64,000 bases of DNA from Ga0077523 sp038324085. GTDB lineage: Bacteria; Pseudomonadota; Gammaproteobacteria; Burkholderiales; Ga0077523. Below the pieces are notes generated by a model that worked only from the letters and a program-made list of their open reading frames with translations, did no database searches and was not told the origin of the DNA. The translations under genes were made by a program, and so were the position numbers. Location of the stretch: positions 9,874-73,873 of the forward strand of contig JBBQHP010000021.1 of NCBI GenBank assembly GCA_038324085.1, in the 5' to 3' direction. Of the stretch, positions 25,768 through 34,454 are shown piece by piece; position 1 is the first letter of the stretch; each line of letters opens with the position of its first letter.

Positions 25768-28700
25768 GCCGTGACCCCCGGTCGGTTGCGGTAGGCCAGC
25801 AGGTACGCCGCCGGAACGATGAAGATCGTCGTGAGCACCGATACGGTCAGGCCGCCGATGATCGCGCGCGCGAGCGGCGCGTAGGCTTCGCTGCCGGTAC
25901 CGAGCTTGGCTGCCATGGGAAGCAACCCCAGGATCGTTGCCAGCGATGTCATCAGGACCGGACGCAAGCGCACGCGGCAGGCCTGGACGACCGCCTGTTC
26001 TATCGGCACGCCATCGCGGCGCAGATGGCGGATGAACTCCACGATGAGAATGCTGTTCGAGACCACGATGCCGACCATCATCACCACGCCCATCAACGAC
26101 ATGACGTTCAGGGTCGTCCCCGTGAGCAGGAGCGTACCGATCACGCCGGCGAGGCCGGTCGGGATCGCGAGCAGGATCAGCAGCGGATCGAGGAAGGAGG
26201 CGAACTGGGCCACGAGCACCAGGTACACGAGCAACACGGACAGAATCAGGCCGAGCCCGAAACTGGTGAACGACGCGCGCATGCTCTGGACGGTTCCGCG
26301 CACGGCCACCCGGGCGCCCGGAGGCAGCGGGGTGTCCTTGATGATCTGCTCGACCGCCGAAGTGAGACGCGCGATGTCCTCCTTGGCCGGGGCAATGTAC
26401 AGATCGATCACGCGGCTCAGCTGGTAGTGGTCCACCTCCGTGGGAGCCTGGACCCGGTCGACGCGCGCAACGGCATCGAGCCGTGCAGGCAACGCGTGGC
26501 TCGCCGCCCGCACCGGAATTGCCTTGAGGTCGTTCAGGGTCTTGACCTGATCTTCCCGGTACTGGACTGTCAGCAGATAGTCGTTGCCGCTTTTCGGATC
26601 GACCCAATAACTCGGCGCAATCATCGCGTTCGAGGTGAGTGCGGTGATGACGTTGCTCACCACTTCCTTCTGCGTGACGCCGAGCTTGCTCGCCTGCACC
26701 CGGTCGATGTTCAACCGCAGCGATGGAGAGTCCACGTCCTGGGGAATCATCACGTCGTCGACGCCGGACAAACGACGAATGGCCGCCGCCATGCGGAACG
26801 CCGTTGCGTGCACGGCCAACAGATCGCTCCCGCTCACCTGCACGTCGATCGGGGTCGGCAGGCCCAGGTTCAGCACGGCATCGACCAGCCCGCCGGACTG
26901 GAAATAGCTCGTTATCTGCGGCACGTCGCTGTGCAATCGCGCACGCACGCGATCCATGTATTCGTAGCTTCCGACGCGGTGATCCTCCTTGAGGCTCGCT
27001 TGCACGACCGCGGTGTGCGCGGCCGAGTTGGGCGTGTACATGGACGAGAAGCCCGGCGTCGAACCGATGTTCGAGACGATCAGGTCGAGATCCTCGGGAC
27101 TCACCACCTCGCGAATGATCTGTTCCACGCGTGCCACCGCAGCCTCGGTGACGGCGATGTTGGAACCCGTGGCCGTCTTCAGGTTGATCACGAACTGGCC
27201 GGGATCGGTACGCGGGAAGTAGGCTATGCCGAGTAGCGGCAGCAGTCCGAGACTGGCGACGAACAACGCCAGGAGCGCCGCGACCGTGGCCATCGGTCGT
27301 GCCAGGGCCCAGCCGATGGCGCGGTCGTAGTACCCGAGCAGCGCCTGGAAGCGCGCGTTGAACCACGCATTGAACCGCGCCATCGCCCCCGCCGGACTGA
27401 CGGCATCCGACCCGTGTGCCGGCAATCTGATCCACTTCGCGCAGAACAGCGGCACCACCGTCATGGCCACGAAATACGAGGCAATCAGTGACAGCACGAC
27501 CGACAGCGCGAGCGCCGTGAACAGGAATCTACTCACGCCGTAGAGGAATACGACGGGGAAGAAGACGATGGAGGTCGTGATGGTTGCGGCCAGCACCGGG
27601 AGTGCCACCTCCTTGCCGCCTTTCTCGGCCGCGACGGCCGCGCTTTCGCCGAGTTCCATGTGGCGAAAGATGTTCTCCAGCACCACGACGGAATTGTCGA
27701 TCAGGCGCGAGAACGCCAGTGCGAGGCCGCCGAGCACCATGGCATTGATCGAGTTGTCGCCGACCGAAAGACAGATGAAGGTGGCCAACGCCGAGAGTGG
27801 GACCGCGAGGAACACCGCTGCGGTCGCGCGCAGACTGCCGAGAAACACGAAGATCATCAGCCCCGTCAGGATCAGCCCGATCGCGCCTTCGTGCAGGAGG
27901 TTGCGGATGGCCGTCTTCACGAACACCGATTGGTCGAAGATCACCGACGTGATCAGCGACTTCGGCACATCGACCAAACCCGACATCGCGCGCTTGACGC
28001 CGTCGACCACCGCGATGGTGTTCACATCGCCGCCCTGTCGCAGGATGGGCAGGTAGACCGAGCGCTGTCCGTCGACGCGGACCACGCTGTTCTGGATCTG
28101 CGACGCGTCGCGCGCCTCGCCGATGTCCGCCACCATGACCGACGCGCCGTCCACCGTCTTCAACGGCAGGCCGTTGATGTCCGCAATCGTATCGAGCTGG
28201 CTGTTGGTGTACAGGCTGTAGTCGAACGGCCCCACTACCACGTGCCCCGCCGGCAGGATCAGGTTCGAATCGTTGACCGTGCGCACCACGTCCATCACGC
28301 TCAGCTGGTGCGCCTCGAGCTTGAGCGGGTCGACGTACACCATGATCTGCCGGTAGCGGCCGCCGAAGGGTTGCGGCGCGGAGGCGCCCGGCACGTTGGC
28401 GACCTGATTGCGCACCGTGTACCGGCCCAGGTCGCGCAGCTTGGTTTCGTCCAATCCCTCGCCCTTCAGCGTCACGAGGCATACCGGCAGGCTCGAAGCA
28501 TCGAACTTGAGCACCACCGGGGGCAGCGTGCCCGGCGGGAGGCGACGCAGGTTCGCCATTGCCAGATTGGAAATCTGGGTCACCGCCGAATCGGCATTGC
28601 TGCCGGGCTGGAAGTAGACCTTGATGAGGCTCACGCCCGGCAGCGACCGCGACTCGATGTGATCGATGCCGCTGCCGAGGGTGAAGAAGCGCTCGAACCG

Positions 28701-28889
28701 TCCGGTGATGTCGGTTTCGATCTGCTCCGGCGGCATGCCGGAGAAGAAAGTGGCGACCACCACCACCGGGATGTTGATGTTCGGGAACAGATCCACCGGC
28801 ATGCGCACGAGGCTGGTCAGACCGACCACCGCCGTCATCAGGCACGCGACGATGATCAGGTACGGATAGCGGATGGCGAAACGGGACAT
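25764..28889 (-). CDS. RND efflux transporter permease (system 2)
   Basis: A 1041-residue RND pump. The N-terminal helix is followed by LFPNINIPVVVVATFFSGMPPEQIE; the TM4 region reads LAFSRLIDNSVVVLENIF, so only the first of the two proton-relay aspartates seen in AcrB (DD) is kept and the second is Asn. This variant is seen in a subgroup of HAE-like pumps and need not be inactive. The second half repeats the fold and ends in YLLAYRNRPG. It lies 24 bases after the RraA-like gene and is coupled to the channel gene. Confidence 0.93.
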   Translation of the reverse strand: MSRFAIRYPYLIIVACLMTAVVGLTSLVRMPVDLFPNINIPVVVVATFFSGMPPEQIETDITGRFERFFTLGSGIDHIESRSLPGVSLIKVYFQPGSNADSAVTQISNLAMANLRRLPPGTLPPVVLKFDASSLPVCLVTLKGEGLDETKLRDLGRYTVRNQVANVPGASAPQPFGGRYRQIMVYVDPLKLEAHQLSVMDVVRTVNDSNLILPAGHVVVGPFDYSLYTNSQLDTIADINGLPLKTVDGASVMVADIGEARDASQIQNSVVRVDGQRSVYLPILRQGGDVNTIAVVDGVKRAMSGLVDVPKSLITSVIFDQSVFVKTAIRNLLHEGAIGLILTGLMIFVFLGSLRATAAVFLAVPLSALATFICLSVGDNSINAMVLGGLALAFSRLIDNSVVVLENIFRHMELGESAAVAAEKGGKEVALPVLAATITTSIVFFPVVFLYGVSRFLFTALALSVVLSLIASYFVAMTVVPLFCAKWIRLPAHGSDAVSPAGAMARFNAWFNARFQALLGYYDRAIGWALARPMATVAALLALFVASLGLLPLLGIAYFPRTDPGQFVINLKTATGSNIAVTEAAVARVEQIIREVVSPEDLDLIVSNIGSTPGFSSMYTPNSAAHTAVVQASLKEDHRVGSYEYMDRVRARLHSDVPQITSYFQSGGLVDAVLNLGLPTPIDVQVSGSDLLAVHATAFRMAAAIRRLSGVDDVMIPQDVDSPSLRLNIDRVQASKLGVTQKEVVSNVITALTSNAMIAPSYWVDPKSGNDYLLTVQYREDQVKTLNDLKAIPVRAASHALPARLDAVARVDRVQAPTEVDHYQLSRVIDLYIAPAKEDIARLTSAVEQIIKDTPLPPGARVAVRGTVQSMRASFTSFGLGLILSVLLVYLVLVAQFASFLDPLLILLAIPTGLAGVIGTLLLTGTTLNVMSLMGVVMMVGIVVSNSILIVEFIRHLRRDGVPIEQAVVQACRVRLRPVLMTSLATILGLLPMAAKLGTGSEAYAPLARAIIGGLTVSVLTTIFIVPAAYLLAYRNRPGVTA

Positions 28890-28913
28890 GGACCGACGGC
28901 GGGATATCGGGCG

Positions 28914-29636
28914 TTACGGCCTGCCCTGTTGCAGCAGGGCTTTCAGGCCCGCGACGGTGCGTTCGGGCGACCGGCAGTAGTCGATGATCGCCCGCTCGCG
29001 AACCCGGTTGCGTGCGACGATGCCGGGCAATGCCGCGGCGACCGCAATCGGGATCGCGAGAACGCCATGCCTGTCCCCGTGCATCAATTCACCGGGCGCG
29101 ACTTCCAGGCCGCCAACGGTGACGGGGACACCGAATTCGATGATGTGGGCATAGGCGTGGGAGACGGCGACATGGCCTGCGAAGGCCGGGAAACCGAGCC
29201 GCTCGAGACCGCCCAGATCGCGCACTGCGCCGTTGGTGACGATGCCGGCGCAACCCAGGGCGCGATACACGCTCGCATGCACTTCGCCCAGGAACGATCC
29301 GGTACCGGGCTCGGCGTGCACGTCCTCGACCACGAGGATGCGCGGCGGCGGAACCGTCAGCAGCTGATCCCACCAGTCGACCCGGTCGACGAAATCGCCG
29401 CCGTCGATCGGCGGATCGTTGGTCCGCACCCGCAGCGTGAAGGCGTACCCGACTGCGGGAGGCAGTTCGGGCAACAGGCACGCGACGGTGGAATCCGCAT
29501 AGCCTTCGTTGCGCAAACGCACACCCGTGACTTCGATGGCGTTGGCGATGGTGCAGGTATCGATGCCCCCGAGCTCGCGCAGCAGCGCCGGGTCGAGTGC
29601 CGTATAGGGGGCGCCGGTTTCGTCCGCCACCGTCAT
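28914..29636 (-). CDS. RraA-like / HMG-aldolase family protein
   Basis: A 240-residue protein of the RraA/4-hydroxy-4-methyl-2-oxoglutarate aldolase fold. GCAGIVTNGAVRDLGGL carries the Arg-Asp pair (R139, D140) that binds substrate and metal in the aldolases; GDRHGVLAIP is the second conserved block. The retained pair suggests a true lyase or decarboxylase rather than the RNase E inhibitor RraA. Its ATG overlaps the adaptor stop by 4 bases and pump 2 follows in 24 bases, so it is embedded in the efflux operon. It may act on the exported compound; that is inference. Confidence 0.85.
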   Translation of the reverse strand: MTVADETGAPYTALDPALLRELGGIDTCTIANAIEVTGVRLRNEGYADSTVACLLPELPPAVGYAFTLRVRTNDPPIDGGDFVDRVDWWDQLLTVPPPRILVVEDVHAEPGTGSFLGEVHASVYRALGCAGIVTNGAVRDLGGLERLGFPAFAGHVAVSHAYAHIIEFGVPVTVGGLEVAPGELMHGDRHGVLAIPIAVAAALPGIVARNRVRERAIIDYCRSPERTVAGLKALLQQGRP

Positions 29637-30856
29637 TGCGCGACCTTCTGCGCGGCGACGATCCGGGGCACCACGATGTCTCCAGGCACGTGCTGTCCGT
29701 GCCCCCCGAGCAGCACCAGCTCGTTCTCGTGCAACCCGTCGGCGACCTCGAGCCGGTCGGCAGTCTCCAATCCGATGGCCACGCGTCGCTTGACGATCCG
29801 GTGTTTGTCGTCGAGCACGTAGACGTCGGCGGCGCCGCCATCGCGATCGGGTGCGGCATCGATCGGGATCGACAGGACGTGGCGGCGGGTGTCGAGGACC
29901 ATCGTCGCCGTGGTGTACATGCCGGGCGCGAGCGTCAGGCTCGGATTCGGGACGTCCACCTCGACCGGCATGGTTCTCGTGTCGGTCGCGACCTCGCCGC
30001 TGATGCGTGCCACGGTGGCCGACAGGATCTTCCCGGTCGCCTGCACCGTCACCTGGACCGGCGCGCCGACATGGATCCGAGGGACCGCCGATTCCGGAAC
30101 CGGCAGGACGAGGCGCAGCGGATCCAGTTGCGACAGCCGGACCAGCGCCTGGCTGCTCGAACTGGTACCGGCACCCACCAGGGATCCGGCATCCGCATAG
30201 CGCTTGGTCACCACACCGGAGAACGGCGCCAAGATGCGCGCGTATGCGGCCATGGTCGTGTATTTCGCGCGATTCGCTTCTGCAGCGCGCACGGCGGAGC
30301 GTGCCGCGTCGAGCGATGCCTTCGCCACTTCGTCCCGGGCGCGCGCCTGGTCGACATCCTGCTCGGCCACGAGGTTCGGCTGCTGCTTCGACACCTGCTC
30401 CAGGCGCCCGAAGCCGAGGTGCGCATCCTCGAAGCTCGCCCGGGCCCGCTCGACCTCCTGCCGGGCCCGGTCCACTTCGGCGAGGGCCCGGTGCACGTCG
30501 TCTTGCAACTCGGGGATCTCGAGCACCGCGATGACGCTGCCGACCTCGACACGCGTGCCGATGTCCACCTTCATCTGCCTTACGTAGCCGGCCGCCCGGG
30601 CGTAGATGTTGACCTCCTGGAACGGACGGAACTCCGTGGCCAGTTCGAGCGTGGTGCTGAGGTCGGCGCGCTCGACGGGTGCTACCGCGGCCGGCGTTGC
30701 ACTGGCTGCGGCGGTCTTCGCGGACGTCCGATCTGCGCCGTAGCGGGCGTGAATCACCGCTGCCAGGCATGCCATGACGATGCCGAACAGGATGGCAATG
30801 AGCCATCCGGCACGTCGCCTCGTCGCAGGTGGGGGCGTCATCTCTTCGGAGGCCAT
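29633..30856 (-). CDS. RND efflux periplasmic adaptor (system 2)
   Basis: A 407-residue HlyD/AcrA-type membrane fusion protein. Anchor helix at about residues 16-36 (GWLIAILFGIVMACLAAVI), lipoyl halves NIYARAAGYVRQMKVDIGTRV and APFSGVVTKRYADAGSLVG, coiled hairpin of about 85 residues rich in Glu, Arg and Ala, then beta-barrel. Start is either the ATG at 30856 or the one at 30841; neither has a clear ribosome site. First gene of the system-2 operon, about 72 bases downstream of a predicted sigma54 promoter. Confidence 0.92.
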   Translation of the reverse strand: MASEEMTPPPATRRRAGWLIAILFGIVMACLAAVIHARYGADRTSAKTAAASATPAAVAPVERADLSTTLELATEFRPFQEVNIYARAAGYVRQMKVDIGTRVEVGSVIAVLEIPELQDDVHRALAEVDRARQEVERARASFEDAHLGFGRLEQVSKQQPNLVAEQDVDQARARDEVAKASLDAARSAVRAAEANRAKYTTMAAYARILAPFSGVVTKRYADAGSLVGAGTSSSSQALVRLSQLDPLRLVLPVPESAVPRIHVGAPVQVTVQATGKILSATVARISGEVATDTRTMPVEVDVPNPSLTLAPGMYTTATMVLDTRRHVLSIPIDAAPDRDGGAADVYVLDDKHRIVKRRVAIGLETADRLEVADGLHENELVLLGGHGQHVPGDIVVPRIVAAQKVAQ

Positions 30857-30938
30857 GGCTGTGCTGGGTACCGGACCCCGTCCGGGATCGCATGACGAGA
30901 ATCGGCTCTATCGCCGTGATCGCGTTCCGCGCTCCTTG

Positions 30939-30954
30939 AGCAGGACTCATGCCG
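30939..30954 (-). promoter_or_regulatory. Predicted sigma54 (-24/-12) promoter of efflux operon 2
   Basis: On the minus strand CGGCATGAGTCCTGCT matches the consensus TGGCACG-N4-TTGCW with the essential GG and GC at the exact spacing. It predicts transcription from about 30928, giving a leader of some 72 bases before the adaptor ATG. The palindromic sites at 31019-31066 would then sit about 91-138 bases upstream, the normal distance for an NtrC-type activator. Confidence 0.5.
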
Positions 30955-31018
30955 CGGCCATAAGACGCTGAAACGACGCGATTCAGTCTGCAATGCCGCG
31001 CTCCCCCCGAAGCACCTC

Positions 31019-31034
31019 TGGTTGATTTCAACCA
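31019..31034. promoter_or_regulatory. Palindromic activator-site candidate, copy 1
   Basis: Perfect inverted repeat: arms TGGTTGA and TCAACCA around two T bases. It lies between the divergent efflux operon 2 and the kinase/activator genes. A related site follows 33 bp away, about three helical turns, as expected for two activator dimers on one face of the DNA. Candidate upstream activating sequence for the sigma54 activator encoded at 32798-34291. Confidence 0.55.
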
Positions 31035-31051
31035 TGGGCACGGCGACACTG

Positions 31052-31066
31052 GTGGTTTTCAACCAC
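31052..31066. promoter_or_regulatory. Palindromic activator-site candidate, copy 2
   Basis: Inverted repeat GTGGTT-ttc-AACCAC, sharing TTTCAACCA with copy 1. Together with it, this forms a two-site array between two outward-facing sigma54-type promoters. Confidence 0.5.
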
Positions 31067-31201
31067 GGATCGAGCCGGGTTCGCCAGCGTGCCGGATTTT
31101 CGCAAAGCCTGCATCGGATCGCGGGACCGGTTCCGTGTGTCAGGGACGGAGCCGCCGCGCACCCGACGCGAACTCTCGAGGACACCTTTGCGACCACTTC
31201 G

Positions 31202-31217
31202 TGGCACAGACTCTGCG
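31202..31217 (+). promoter_or_regulatory. Predicted sigma54 (-24/-12) promoter of the kinase/activator operon
   Basis: TGGCACAGACTCTGCG on the plus strand has a perfect -24 element (TGGCAC) and CTGC at -12 with correct spacing. Predicted transcription begins near 31228, 27 bases before the kinase ATG at 31255. With the opposite promoter at 30939-30954 it suggests one set of activator sites serving both directions, so the regulator may activate its own operon. Confidence 0.5.
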
Positions 31218-31254
31218 TTCGCGGAGCACGCTAGCTGTCCGGCCGCCACTCGTC

Positions 31255-32805
31255 ATGCGCAAGAGGATCACGGTGGAGGCAGCTGAGTTTCCCGAGCATC
31301 CGGGCCCGGCGGAAGTCGGGACGGACCCTCGAACCGGGTTCAAGGAAATGCCGTCCTCGAGAGAGCCTGAAGTCCTGGTCAGATCGGTGTTCCTGCGTCC
31401 CGCGCAGATGATGGTCCTGGTGCTGACCGTCATGCTGACCGTCGCGCTGAGCGGTCTGGGGCTGTTCACCTGGTTCGATTTCGAGCGGGTCGAGGCCATC
31501 CGGTCGAGAGTGAATCGCACCCGCCTGCTGCAGCACAGCCAGATGTTGCTCAAGGTCGCGGAGCTTCAGGCCATGAACAACGCGACCGGATCCACCCAGG
31601 AGACTCTCGCAGCGGTCAGGTCGAATCTCGCGGAGATCCCCGTCAGGGGCGCGCCGGTGGGTCCGATCACGAGCGAGCGACTGGCGCGACTCGGGGCGCT
31701 GCTGGCGCAGCCCCGCGGCGCGGGCATGGCAGAATCCGCCAGCCTCGTAGACCGGATGCTCGACCGCGAGAGCGCCATCGAAGCGGAACTGCTCGACACG
31801 GTGCACGCACACACCCGCCTCGAGTGGCGACTCGCGCTCGCCGCGCTGCTGGCGTTCCCGGCCGTGCTGATGCTCGCACTCTGGGCCTTGCGTCAACGAG
31901 TGCTGCGGCCCGTCGGCGACCTCAAGAACTTCCTCTCGCGCCTGTCCACCGGCGATTTCACACCCGTTTCGGTGATCGGCATCGACCCGCTGCTGCTACC
32001 GCTGTTCGAGAACTACAACCAGATGGTGCGGCGCCTGGAAGCATTGGAGCAGGACAACCGCACGCGGACCCATTCGCTGCAACAGGAGGTGCGTGCCGCC
32101 ACGCAGACCCTGCTCAAGCAGCAGCAGACATTGGCCCGGGCCGAGCGACTCGCCGCGGCCGGCGAGGTATCTGCCACCTTCGCGCACGAACTGCGCAATC
32201 CGATGGCGAGCATGCAGGTCACTCTCGGGAACCTGCGGCGCGAATTCTCCGACCCCGAACTCGTGGAGCGCATCGACCTCGTGATCGCCGAGTCCCAACG
32301 CATGACGCGGCTGGTGAACGGCATGCTGCAACAATCCAGCCATGTGCCGGAAACGCCGCGCACGATCGGGCTGCAACCGATGCTGCAGGAGCTGGCGACC
32401 CTGATCCGCTACCAGCTTCCGGCGTCGATCCAGCTGATCGTCGACGCACCGCGAGATCTGTCGTGGCGCCTGCCCGAGGACGGGGTGCGGCAGGCCGTCC
32501 TCAATCTGGTGCTCAACTCCGTGGAAGCGATCGGCGCCCGGTCCGGGACCGTGACGATTCACGTGGCCGAGCGCAACGATGCGCTCTGTCTCGCCGTCCT
32601 GGATGACGGTCCGGGATTCTCCGACGAGATCCTGGCCGGAGGCATCAGGCCTTTCGTGACCTATCGCGAGTCCGGGACCGGTCTCGGGCTCGCGATCGTG
32701 AAACGCTTCGCGCGCGATCTCGGCGGCGAGTTGCATATTGCCAACCGTCCGACGGGTGGCGCCAATGCGACGTTGACGATACCCGCTGGCCGACGCGATG
32801 ACTGA
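31255..32805 (+). CDS. Membrane sensor histidine kinase
   Basis: A 516-residue kinase. TM1 is near residues 53-73, a periplasmic sensor of about 115 residues follows, then TM2 near 189-209, HAMP-like linker, coiled coil, dimerisation helix with phospho-acceptor H311 (FAHELRNPMAS), N-box NLVLNSVEAIG, DDGPGFSD and GTGLGLAIVKRFARD of the ATPase domain. Starts at ATG 31255, GTG 31273 (GAGG 6 bases upstream) and ATG 31348 are all possible; the sensor is unaffected. The stop overlaps the response regulator gene by 8 bases, fixing the pair. Confidence 0.9.
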   Translation: MRKRITVEAAEFPEHPGPAEVGTDPRTGFKEMPSSREPEVLVRSVFLRPAQMMVLVLTVMLTVALSGLGLFTWFDFERVEAIRSRVNRTRLLQHSQMLLKVAELQAMNNATGSTQETLAAVRSNLAEIPVRGAPVGPITSERLARLGALLAQPRGAGMAESASLVDRMLDRESAIEAELLDTVHAHTRLEWRLALAALLAFPAVLMLALWALRQRVLRPVGDLKNFLSRLSTGDFTPVSVIGIDPLLLPLFENYNQMVRRLEALEQDNRTRTHSLQQEVRAATQTLLKQQQTLARAERLAAAGEVSATFAHELRNPMASMQVTLGNLRREFSDPELVERIDLVIAESQRMTRLVNGMLQQSSHVPETPRTIGLQPMLQELATLIRYQLPASIQLIVDAPRDLSWRLPEDGVRQAVLNLVLNSVEAIGARSGTVTIHVAERNDALCLAVLDDGPGFSDEILAGGIRPFVTYRESGTGLGLAIVKRFARDLGGELHIANRPTGGANATLTIPAGRRDD

Positions 32806-34291
32806 CACCCTGCTGCTGATCGAAGACGAACCGCTGCTGGGTTCGGAACTGGCGCGTCATTTCCGGCGCGACGGCTGGGAGGTGGCCACTGCCACCACAC
32901 TGGCGGAGGCTCGTCGTTATCTGGTGGTGGACGAATTGCAACCGCTCGTGACCGTGTCGGACATGAGCCTGCCCGACGGCAACGCCCTCGACCTGCTGGA
33001 GTCGCTGCAGCAGCGCGTAACCAGTGGCGAATGGCTGTTCCTGACCGGTTACGGCGGAGTATCGGATTCCGTGCGCGCCCTGCGCCTGGGCGCGTTCGAT
33101 TTTCTCGAGAAGCCGTGCGATCTCGAGCGCCTCGATCTCGTGGTCGCGGGTGCGGCGCGCAGTGCGCGCGCGCAGCGCCGATTGCGCGAGGAGTCGGCGG
33201 CTGCGAATCGACGCCATACCGCCGATGCGTTCGTCGGTCGCAGCCCGGCGGCGCGGCAGGTCCGGGAGATTCTCGGAAAACTGAGTCGAGCCCCGCTCAG
33301 CGCGCTGTTGCTGGCGGGCGAAACCGGCACCGGCAAAGGCCTGGCGGCGCGCATCCTGCATCACACCGGCGCACGCCAGAGCGCTCCGCTGGTCGAAGTC
33401 AACTGCGCCGCGCTGCCGCACGATCTGCTCGAATCCGAACTGTTCGGCCACGAGCCCGGAGCCTTCACCGATGCCAAGGGCCGGCGGCGAGGGCTGATGG
33501 AACAGGCGAACGGCGGCACCGTTTTCCTCGACGAGATCGGGGAGCTGAGCCTGGAGTTGCAGGCCAAGCTGCTGTCGGTCGTGGAAGACCGTCGGCTGCG
33601 GCGTCTCGGCGGCACGAACCCGATCGAGATCGATGTCCAGCTCCTGGCGGCGAGCAACCGGGACCTGGCGCAGCGTGTTCGGGAAGGAGCTTTCCGCAGC
33701 GATCTGTACCATCGCATCACGGTGTTCACGCTCGAACTGCCGGCATTGCGCGAGCGGCGGGAGGACCTTGACGACCTGGTGCCCCTGTTCGTCGCGGAAT
33801 TCGCCGCGAAGGCGGGCAAGGCCATCCGCGCCATCCCCGAATCTTTCTGGTCCGCATTGCGCCGCCACGACTGGCCGGGCAACGTGCGCGAATTGCGCAA
33901 CGCCATCGAACGCTGCGTCCTGTTGTCGGACACGCAGACCTTGGCCGAACAGTGGCTGAGACTCGCGGGCGGCAACGCCGGGGTCGGCGTCGGACCCGAT
34001 GCCCCGCAGAAATCGTACGACGGCGAGCGCTTCCGGCTGCCGGGCGAGCGGACATCGGACCCGGGGAGCGGCAGCACTCTCGCCGCGGCAGCATCCACGG
34101 CGCAGGCGTCTGCCGAACTTCGCTTCGCGCTCGACGGCAGCCTCAGCCTGGAAGAGATGGAGGTGAGAATCGTCACCGCGGCGCTGGAGCGCGCGGGTGC
34201 CAGCGTCGCCGGCGCAGCGAGACTGCTCGGCACGTCCCGCGAAACCATTCGCTACCGGGTCAACAAGTACCGACTGAGATCGCGCGACTGA
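32798..34291 (+). CDS. Sigma54-dependent response regulator (NtrC family)
   Basis: A 497-residue activator: receiver domain (acid pocket E9-D10, phospho-acceptor D55, conserved Thr in FLTGYGG, Lys in FLEKP), AAA+ domain with Walker A GETGTGKG, sigma54-contact loop GAFTDA (residues 221-226; GAFTGA is more usual), Walker B GGTVFLDEIGEL, arginine finger region HDWPGNVRELRN, an Ala/Gly/Ser linker and a C-terminal Fis-type helix-turn-helix (SVAGAARLLGTSRETIRYRV). Expected to switch on sigma54 promoters; the promoters and palindromes upstream of the kinase are the obvious targets. Confidence 0.93.
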   Translation: MTDTLLLIEDEPLLGSELARHFRRDGWEVATATTLAEARRYLVVDELQPLVTVSDMSLPDGNALDLLESLQQRVTSGEWLFLTGYGGVSDSVRALRLGAFDFLEKPCDLERLDLVVAGAARSARAQRRLREESAAANRRHTADAFVGRSPAARQVREILGKLSRAPLSALLLAGETGTGKGLAARILHHTGARQSAPLVEVNCAALPHDLLESELFGHEPGAFTDAKGRRRGLMEQANGGTVFLDEIGELSLELQAKLLSVVEDRRLRRLGGTNPIEIDVQLLAASNRDLAQRVREGAFRSDLYHRITVFTLELPALRERREDLDDLVPLFVAEFAAKAGKAIRAIPESFWSALRRHDWPGNVRELRNAIERCVLLSDTQTLAEQWLRLAGGNAGVGVGPDAPQKSYDGERFRLPGERTSDPGSGSTLAAAASTAQASAELRFALDGSLSLEEMEVRIVTAALERAGASVAGAARLLGTSRETIRYRVNKYRLRSRD

Positions 34292-34454
34292 AGCCCGCCT
34301 TCGGATTCGACCGCAGCCCGCCGACGGCGACTGCAGGATTCGCCGTGCAAGGCAACCGCGGCATGCCTCGGCCTCAAGACCGCCTGTCGCGGCGATTCGA
34401 CTCTTTCGGCTTCGCGTGGCAGTCCCGGTGGCGCGAAGCGCTCCGGGAATCTGC

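Noticed and set aside
27660..29822. Plus-strand 720-codon open frame
   Set aside because: Antisense to RND pump 2, the RraA-like gene and part of the adaptor; no domain.
30997..31012. Second possible sigma54-like element (GGG-rich tract followed by ATTGCA) on the minus strand
   Set aside because: GG and GC are 13 rather than 12 bases apart; sigma54 spacing is strict, and the element at 30939-30954 fits exactly.
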